Assembly: GCA_017475845.1 (NCBI GenBank)
Contig: JAFVEU010000121.1
Location: 1 to 13,880, forward strand
Source: Lachnospiraceae bacterium
GTDB lineage: Bacteria; Bacillota; Clostridia; Lachnospirales; Lachnospiraceae
Reading direction: 5' to 3'
Length of the DNA stretch: 13,880 bases
In this document: piece by piece, positions 1 to 6,100 of the stretch
Layout: every line of letters begins with the position of its first letter
Position numbering within the stretch: the first letter of the stretch is position 1
Program-made: the position numbers and the translations under genes
Notes under the pieces: generated by a model
Told to the model about the DNA's origin: nothing
What the model saw: the letters and a program-made list of their open reading frames with translations, nothing else
The model's database searches: none

Positions 1-519
1 GAGGAGGCTCTGGACGCGGGAGTGGATACCTTTATGTCAAAGCCTCTCTTTGCATCCACGGTATTAAATGTATTCAGACAGGCCATAAAGCAGAAGAAGG
101 CTCTTCATTCCGAGGTGAAAAAAGCCGACTTAAACGGAAAGAGGGTGCTTCTGGCAGAAGATATGACGATTAACGCAGAGATAATGATGAAGGTTCTGGG
201 TATGAGATCCATGCTTTCAGAGCATGCGGAGAACGGCCGGGAAGCAGTTGATATGTTTGCCGAAAGCCCTCTTCATTACTATAATGCAATATTAATGGAT
301 GTAAGGATGCCTGTTTTAGACGGTCTGGGGGCAACGGAAGAGATCCGTGCCCTTGACAGGGAGGATGCGAAGACGGTTCCCATAATCGCTCTTACCGCCA
401 ATGCCTTTGATGAGGACGTGCAGAGGTCGCTGCAGGCCGGTATGAACGCTCATTTAAGCAAGCCCGTTGAACCGGAGCATCTATTTGAGACCCTTGAGCA
501 TCTCATAACGGAAGGATAA
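1..519 (+). CDS. C-terminal part of a multi-receiver signalling protein (probable hybrid sensor histidine kinase), 5'-truncated
   Basis: The reading frame is open from base 1, so the gene begins upstream of the window. The first residues (AGVDTFMSKPLF) are the end of a receiver domain: the SKP lysine, codon 40-42, is the conserved Lys of beta5. After a linker rich in Lys and Gln a complete second receiver follows. It has the acidic pair in LLAEDM, the phospho-acceptor Asp in LMDVRMPVLDG (codon 298-300), the switch Thr in ALTANAF (codon 394-396) and the conserved Lys in HLSKP (codon 460-462). AEDMTINAEI and the ALTANAF form are typical of receivers fused to hybrid histidine kinases, where phosphate passes to the receiver. 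No DNA-binding output domain follows, and the protein ends right after the receiver. Known family role: cytoplasmic phosphorelay. The kinase identity is inferred, because no HisKA or HATPase region lies in the window. It is probably co-transcribed with the next gene (4-nt gap). Confidence 0.85.
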   Translation, partial: EEALDAGVDTFMSKPLFASTVLNVFRQAIKQKKALHSEVKKADLNGKRVLLAEDMTINAEIMMKVLGMRSMLSEHAENGREAVDMFAESPLHYYNAILMDVRMPVLDGLGATEEIRALDREDAKTVPIIALTANAFDEDVQRSLQAGMNAHLSKPVEPEHLFETLEHLITEG

Positions 520-523
520 GGAT

Positions 524-1513
524 ATGAAAAGAAGCGGAGGCCCATTTAAGTATTTTCTCTTATTGACAATGATCTTTCTGATACTCTGTCTGGGATTCAG
601 GCCCATAAGGGCAAAGGCGGATTTCGGGGATTTTTCGGGAGACACTGATTTCGGAGACTCCTGGGATTCCGGTGATTCCTGGGATTCGGGAGATTCCTGG
701 GACTCCTGGGACTCGGGTGATTCCTGGGATTCCGATGATGATTCCTGGGATTCGGATTATTCAAGCGGCTACAGCTCATCCAATGATGACGACTCCTCAG
801 GAGGAGGCTTCGGTACCTTCGGGATGTCTGTGCTCATCGCCCTGGGTATCATTATATGGGTAATGACCCGTGACGGAATGAAGAAGATGAAGAAGAGTGC
901 TCCCAAACCCGGCGGTGCGGCAAGGACTCCCCAGTCTGCACTTAAGTCCATGGAAGAGTTCAAGACTCTGGATCCCGGATATGATGAAGCGGCGTTGAGA
1001 GAGCATCTTTCAAATCTCTATGTACAGATGCAGGAGTGCTGGCATAATAAGAATATTGAGAGCCTGAAACCCTACTTTACGGATGCTTTCTATAACCAGA
1101 GTGAGCACCAGCTTGTTCAGAAACGCAAGCAGGGACAGACACCCTGCACCGAAAGGGTCGCTGTTCTGGAGGTGAATATAAGAGGCTTCAGGCAGGATTC
1201 AGGTATGGATCATCTGATCGTTACGGTCCGCAGCCGTCTTGTGGCCTATACCCTGGATGATCTGTCCGGCAAGGTTATTTCCGGTGACCGGAACAGAGAG
1301 AAGTTTATGGAATATGAGTGGGATATCTGCAGGAAGAGCGGCGTGATCACCGGGAAGACGGATAAGCTGCAGTCCCTTTCATGTCCTCACTGCGGAGCTC
1401 CTGTCAATATCAACCAGACAGCCAAGTGTCCGTATTGCGGCAGCATAATCACCGTGAATAACGAGGACTGGGCACTTAATAATATCAAGGGTATCTCACA
1501 GAGAACCTCATAA
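524..1513 (+). CDS. Tim44-like domain membrane protein with Asp-Ser-Trp repeats and C-terminal zinc ribbon
   Basis: This 329-residue protein starts at ATG 524, four bases after the preceding stop, with the GGAAGGATAAGG purine tract as ribosome binding site. Visible order: an N-terminal hydrophobic signal segment (about residues 9-25) with a possible AKA cleavage site at 30-32; a low-complexity acidic stretch of DSWDSG repeats (45-78) plus a Ser/Asp/Gly tail to about 96; a transmembrane helix (about 101-116) followed by basic RDGMKKMKK; a Tim44-like region (about 150-275) with the pattern of small membrane-associated Tim44/SnoaL-like folds; and a zinc ribbon with CPHC at 287-290 and CPYC at 302-305. 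The positive-inside rule puts the repeat outside and the Tim44 and zinc-ribbon parts in the cytoplasm. Related Firmicute proteins are annotated as Tim44-like or zinc-ribbon transport proteins, but their function is not established, so I assign none. Convergent with the minus-strand operon. Confidence 0.85.
   Translation: MKRSGGPFKYFLLLTMIFLILCLGFRPIRAKADFGDFSGDTDFGDSWDSGDSWDSGDSWDSWDSGDSWDSDDDSWDSDYSSGYSSSNDDDSSGGGFGTFGMSVLIALGIIIWVMTRDGMKKMKKSAPKPGGAARTPQSALKSMEEFKTLDPGYDEAALREHLSNLYVQMQECWHNKNIESLKPYFTDAFYNQSEHQLVQKRKQGQTPCTERVAVLEVNIRGFRQDSGMDHLIVTVRSRLVAYTLDDLSGKVISGDRNREKFMEYEWDICRKSGVITGKTDKLQSLSCPHCGAPVNINQTAKCPYCGSIITVNNEDWALNNIKGISQRTS
656..757 (+). repeat. Imperfect 18-bp tandem repeat encoding DSWDSG
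   Basis: Within the Tim44-like gene, an 18-bp unit (GATTCCTGGGATTCGGGA and variants) recurs in frame. Full units lie at 656-673, 674-691, 719-736 and 740-757, with a partial or merged unit at 692-718 and an extra GAT codon at 737-739. The variants differ mainly at third codon positions and at the Gly/Asp sixth residue. The partial unit and extra Asp codon suggest past unit loss or gain by slippage or unequal recombination. Confidence 0.9.
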
Positions 1514-1523
1514 GAGAAAAGCG

Positions 1524-1560
1524 CCCTGATCAGCCGGAAGAAAAGAACATAGGATCAGGG
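1524..1560. repeat. 8-bp inverted repeat after the Tim44-like gene
   Basis: CCCTGATC (1524-1531) is matched by GATCAGGG (1553-1560) with a 21-nt purine-rich loop. It lies 10 bases past the stop codon of the plus-strand gene and has no U-run after it, so alone it is a weak terminator. It may protect the 3' end or bind a protein. The structure is seen in the sequence; the role is unknown. Confidence 0.4.
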
Positions 1561-1597
1561 GACGGGTTGAGATAGAACAGAAAGACCAATGACAGTA

Positions 1598-1633
1598 AAA
1601 AAGATGCGCCGGATCGTACAGGCGCATCTTTTT
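1598..1633. terminator. Bidirectional intrinsic terminator between convergent genes
   Basis: AAAAAGATGCGCC (1598-1610) and GGCGCATCTTTTT (1621-1633) are perfect reverse complements: a 13-bp stem with a 10-nt loop. Read rightward the transcript ends in a U-run; read leftward the flanking A-run also gives a U-run. It therefore serves both the plus-strand gene ending at 1513 and the minus-strand operon ending at 1681. Confidence 0.93.
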
Positions 1634-1647
1634 GCGACCGGATTCTT

Positions 1648-1681
1648 AAGTACAGCGGCACCGTACAGCGGTGCGGTACTT
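1648..1681 (-). other. Two-part hairpin abutting the stop codon of the PH-domain gene
   Basis: AAGTAC (1648-1653) pairs with GTACTT (1676-1681), and inside it GCACCG (1658-1663) pairs with CGGTGC (1669-1674) around a 5-nt loop. The internal bulge is asymmetric (4 nt against 1 nt). On the minus strand it directly follows, and slightly overlaps, the stop codon of the PH-domain gene and precedes the strong terminator. A 3'-end stabilising or backup termination structure is plausible. Confidence 0.6.
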
Positions 1682-2079
1682 CAGAAGTTACCGTGGAAAT
1701 CGTCGTCATCATCATCCATGGCATCATCATGGAGATACTCGCGGCTTGTGACTCTTTTCCTTTCCCTCTCGGTTTCGACAAGAGAGGAGAGCTGTTCCAT
1801 GACTTCCCTTGGCTTCTTTATGCTCTTTATCTCAAAGTGTCCCAGAGTCTTGTCTGCCGAGTCACAGTGGATGGTGCCCACGCCGAAGATCCTCTGTCCT
1901 AAGGTCTGCCGTAAGCTTAAGTCCATTATCCTGTAAAGCCTTACTTCATCAGAGGTCTGGGTGAAGAGACCCTTATTCAGATAGAACCTCTCACTGTCGA
2001 ATGAGTATACGGTAAAGGACAGGGGAAGTCCGAACAGGGTTCTCTTTCTGTCGGTCCATAACAGTTTGCTTTTATCCAT
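1681..2079 (-). CDS. Small bacterial PH-domain protein with poly-Asp C-terminus
   Basis: A 132-residue protein, third gene of the minus-strand operon. Its start is well supported: ATG at 2079 preceded by AAAGGAG at 2093-2087 with a 7-nt spacer. That ribosome binding site overlaps the stop codon of the glycosyltransferase gene, and only 13 bp separate the two genes. Residues about 10-105 show the alternating beta pattern of bacterial PH folds: a short strand series, then GQRIFGVGTI, CDSADKTLGHFEIKSI and a final helix from KKPREVMEQLSSLVETERER. The FGVGTI...S.D...L..I..P..V pattern is the bPH signature I rely on. There is no signal peptide or membrane segment, so it is cytoplasmic or peripherally membrane-bound. 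The C-terminus is very acidic, with a run of six Asp. The binding partner is unknown; bacterial PH domains commonly bind proteins or membranes rather than phosphoinositides. A perfect terminator lies beyond the stop. Confidence 0.85.
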   Translation of the reverse strand: MDKSKLLWTDRKRTLFGLPLSFTVYSFDSERFYLNKGLFTQTSDEVRLYRIMDLSLRQTLGQRIFGVGTIHCDSADKTLGHFEIKSIKKPREVMEQLSSLVETERERKRVTSREYLHDDAMDDDDDDFHGNF

Positions 2080-2092
2080 TTCGGTGCTCCTT

Positions 2093-3121
2093 TCATGTAT
2101 TCAGTCTGAATACCACATTTCTTACTTTATCAAAAAAATCCTTTGCCACATATTTCAGGTTTCCGGCCCTTATCTGGTAAAAGGAACCCTCGAAGAACCT
2201 GAAGAGCTTTACGAAGGGGTGACCCCAGCCATAGATACGGTAGGTCTTTTCCCTGTAGGGCACGTATTCCATAACGGTTTCAGGGCATCTTACGGACTCC
2301 GGATCAAGATCATAAAAGTCCATGGTAAAGATCCTTCTGTAACCCTTCGGGATAAGGGAAATGTCATCCTGATAATGGGTGGCACCCTTCACAACTCCTA
2401 TATTCTTTATCATATTTACCCGGGGGGTGAGAGTAAGCCCTCCGTGCAAATACTGGTTTGAGATAAGAACGGTCTCAAAGTGGGGATAGCCTTCATTCCT
2501 GTGTTTCCTGCAGATATTTATAAGATTCCGCATGACGGAATGGCTGTCGGCATATCTCTGTACGGCACGTACCTTTCCGGGATCATCAAGCCAGGTATAG
2601 TCCCCGTCCCATTGATCCACCACTCTTTTCCATGTGGCCCAGCCCCAGGTGAAGGTTGCGGAAGTAAAGAATATGTCCGTTTCCGGCCCGTCTGTTTTTT
2701 CCATGGGGTTGAAACCGGATATAAGCATGACTTTATCATCATGCTCATATTTGTCAAGCATCTTCTTGCAGAAGGGGATAAAGCTTCCGGAGGGAAGGAC
2801 GTCATCCTCTAAGACCACACATTTGTCAGTCATGGAAAAAGCCCAGGTATCGGCTCTGTAACCGGCAAGATCAGCACCCAGATTGATATCCGAGTAGTTT
2901 CTTTTAACATCGCACTCCCAGTCTATGTTCTCCGCGATCTCCCGGCATTTCATGATGCCTTCCCTGTCGCCGGGATGGTCCCTTCTCGGACCGTCCTGGA
3001 AGAGGAAGAGCCTTGAAGGCCTTGCGGACCTTACGGCTTCAAAGACCTTCTTAAACTGCGCATGCCTTGTGAAGAAGACAAGAAGGACTGAAATGTCGAC
3101 TCCGGGCTTTTCCATGGTCAT
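2093..3121 (-). CDS. GT-A-type glycosyltransferase, translationally coupled to the c-di-GMP gene
   Basis: A 342-residue protein from ATG 3121. This start makes an ATGA overlap with the stop of the upstream gene (TGA at 3120-3118) and has a GGGAGAG ribosome binding site a few bases upstream. The longer start at 3145 would add 8 residues inside the upstream gene and is less likely. Family evidence: an N-terminal Rossmann-like strand (VDISVLLVFFTR), LFLFQDGPRRD, then VVLEDDVLPS with the EDD acidic triad (about residues 105-107) expected to bind the metal and nucleotide-sugar phosphates, and TWGWATWKR (about 158-166), a motif I associate with a GT2-like or GNT-I-like bacterial branch. There is no transmembrane helix; the basic aromatic C-terminus could sit on the membrane. 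The donor sugar and acceptor cannot be read from the sequence. A surface polysaccharide or protein-glycosylation role is an inference, supported by coupling to a c-di-GMP enzyme. Confidence 0.85.
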   Translation of the reverse strand: MTMEKPGVDISVLLVFFTRHAQFKKVFEAVRSARPSRLFLFQDGPRRDHPGDREGIMKCREIAENIDWECDVKRNYSDINLGADLAGYRADTWAFSMTDKCVVLEDDVLPSGSFIPFCKKMLDKYEHDDKVMLISGFNPMEKTDGPETDIFFTSATFTWGWATWKRVVDQWDGDYTWLDDPGKVRAVQRYADSHSVMRNLINICRKHRNEGYPHFETVLISNQYLHGGLTLTPRVNMIKNIGVVKGATHYQDDISLIPKGYRRIFTMDFYDLDPESVRCPETVMEYVPYREKTYRIYGWGHPFVKLFRFFEGSFYQIRAGNLKYVAKDFFDKVRNVVFRLNT

Positions 3122-6100
3122 ATCTCTCCCTTGCTTCTTCTCCATTCGCCCTTGTCAAGGAGCATCACATAGAATACCTTGCCGTAGAACTCGCTGTCCA
3201 CAAAGCGTCCGCAGTCTATCACTTCCTTTATGTTGTTTTTCTTTGTGACTATCCTGTAATCTACGTAGTCCTTGCAGTAGTTTACCTTTTCATCGATCTG
3301 TGCCCAGATGATGTCATCAACCTCTTTGATCTCGTCCGGATGCACTATGCCGTCAAAGGTACCGCCGGTATAGTCCATGAAATCCTCCAGGTTTTCGCAT
3401 TCGAACATCTTTATGAGTTCATCATTGGCATAGAGGATCTTCTTATCCGAGTCTGCCTTATATACAAGGATGGCTCCCGGGATATAGCGGGCCACGTTCT
3501 TTATATTAAAGGCCAGCTGCAGCCTCTTGGTGATCTTTATATCGGTGGAATACTGTCTGTATCCGTGTTTTCCGACGCTCTTTACGTTGTATAATGCGGA
3601 ATCCGCCATCTGCAGGAGCATGGACATATCATCGGCCTGGGCGGGATATTCCGCGAATCCGATGGAGAGCCGGAAGGGGTAGGTCTTTTCTTCAAATTCA
3701 AAGGTGTGTTCCGACTCGGAGAGTTCCTTTATAAGAGGCAGTGCTTCCTTCGCGGTAGTACCCTTTACGGCTACACTGAGTTCATCTCCTCCGGTCCTTG
3801 CGATAATGGAATTCTCATTGAAGATATCATTAAGATCCCCGGCCAGGTTCCTGAGCACATCATCCCCGGTGGCATGACCGTACATGTCGTTTACTATCTT
3901 AAAGTCATCCACATCGATAAGTATAAGGGTGAAGGGATCCTCGGGGTTCTCATCCAGATAATCATCCATTTCAGCCCTGAAACCGTGGCGGTTCAACAGT
4001 CCAGTAAGCTCGTCCCGGTTGCTCATTATGTTCAGCCTGTTCATGAGATGATAGGTGGTCATCTTGGAAGAAATAAAGTAGGAAACCTCTTCCAGAAGCC
4101 GCTTGGTGGTGGCCACCTCTTTTTTATCGAAATTATCGACGCCCACAATTCCCATGAGCTCCATATTGCTGTCATAAAGAGGCACTATGATAAATGAGCG
4201 TATACCTTCCCAGATCAGGAATTCGTAGGCTTTGGGATTGGCTTTTCTAAGAGCCTCCAGATCATCGGCCACAACAGAGTCGTTTTTGATGAGTGCCCCT
4301 TTCAGCCTGTCGATATTGAAACCTGAGGTCTCGGGGTTTATGCTGCTCCTCGGCATCACTCCCCCGGCACACCACTCGTAAACCGGCATACCCTCAAGAT
4401 TAAGCATATATACCCTATCCGGCTTTAATACACGTCCAAGCTCGGCAAAGGACTTGTTGATCCCAACCTCCAGTTCACCGGCCTTGTTTAAGAAGCGGGC
4501 GATACGGATTATGGCATTGTCGGCCTCATGTCCCTTGGTGAGCAGCTCTCTTTCCTTTTTTGTGTCCTCCACAGGCCAGAATACCACATTACAGCAGCCC
4601 GGAATCGAGGAAGGAGTGGCTATATAGTCCATCCACTGCCCGAAGGAGATCTCAAAGACCCTTCCCGTGACGGTCTCGCCGTTTGCAGCCCTGCCGGCGT
4701 AATTGATCCAGTCGGTCACATTGTCATCAAAGCATTCCCGGTAGTTCTTTCCAAGAATATCGATACGGCTTAATCCCGAGTATTCGCAGTATTTATTGTT
4801 AACAAAGACATATTTGACATCCGATACGGTGCTTGCCGAAATGACGGGACGCATGGTTATGAAGGGCACGGGAAGATCCTTGTAGACATCCGGGATCTCG
4901 CCCCTCACTTCATCCAGGTCAAAGTCAGCGTTGTTTATCCTCTTATCCTCATTGAAGCGCGAAAGGAGGAGAGTGAACACATCATGGAAGGTGGGTCTTT
5001 CATCTGCCAGTACCATGGCTTTGCATACCGTAAGAGGTCCGGTATCCATCGTTCCCAGAGCGCTTATCTTTTCACGGCATTTTTCCACAGCCTCTTTGAA
5101 ATCCACACATTCAGAGCCTTTTACACAGACAGTGTAGCCGCAGCTCTGCGTCTTTGCCACCACAGCGTCTCCGGAAAAGCATCTTTTTATGGCGTTTCCT
5201 ATGTTTGTACTGAGTTCCTCCGCTGCTTCCCTGCCGTGGTCGGCAAAGATCCGCTGGTATTCGGCAGCTTCAAACATGGCGGCGCCGTACATGGTACCGT
5301 TGCCCCTGTAATTATCGTCCAGGCTCTGAAGAGTCATAAAAAGACCTCTGGAGTTCAAAAGCCCGGTCTTTATATCTACGAAGAGGGCGTGATCCATTTC
5401 ATCGCCGGAGGTCAGGACTATGTCTGAATCCATGAAATATCCGATGAGTCCTACGATCTGCCCGTTTTTATAGATGGGATATTTGGTGGCAAGGATGTTT
5501 ACCTTGGCACCTCTGGCATAGATCTGTCCGGGTGAATTTCTGATGACGGTACCCTTCTCCAGAACATCCAGTTCGTCGGAGCGGTACTGGGTGTCGTCCG
5601 GATGCCAGCCCATTTCCTCGTCATTTTTTCCGAGGATATCATGGATGGAATCAAAACCGTAGAATTCCAGGAAGGAATTGCTGGCTCCAAGAAAACGTCT
5701 GTCTCTGTCCTTCCAGAAATACCTTACATCCGAAACGTCCATAAGGGTGTTCCAGAGGAAGTCTTCCTTAATGAGCTCTTCGGCGTCCTCACTGCTGAAA
5801 GCGCTGCTCTCCGAGGTGGCGGCGGAATATCCCAGCACCTGTCTTGCCATTTCGACGAATTCACCGTGGACTTCATGTTCGATAACGGAAATGAGAGCGA
5901 TGATCCTGCTTCCGTTACTGCCGGGCACGCCGCTGATGCGGAAGGTGACCCACTTGAATACATCGTTTATCTTTATCCTGAAGATGGTCAAAAAGCTTGG
6001 GGCTCCGCCTGTGGAGAATTTTTCACTCAGGTTCTTTTTGTCAAAGGTGTGGAGGAAACGCTCGGAATCCGAGGGGTATATCAATCCGGAATCCACATAG

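Noticed and set aside
597..779. Minus-strand Pro/Asn/Arg-rich frame across the DSWDSG repeat
   Set aside because: An artefact of reading the tandem repeat on the other strand.
1524..1560. Stand-alone intrinsic terminator for the Tim44-like gene
   Set aside because: The 8-bp inverted repeat has a 21-nt loop and no U-run; the perfect hairpin at 1598-1633 is the better terminator.
2066..2461. Plus-strand open frame opposite the PH and glycosyltransferase genes
   Set aside because: Low-complexity product with no recognisable domain, antisense to two well-supported genes, no suitable ribosome binding site.
3122..3145. Longer start (ATG at 3145) for the glycosyltransferase
   Set aside because: It overlaps the upstream gene by 28 bp; ATG 3121 gives a classic ATGA coupling with a GGGAGAG ribosome binding site and keeps the whole fold.
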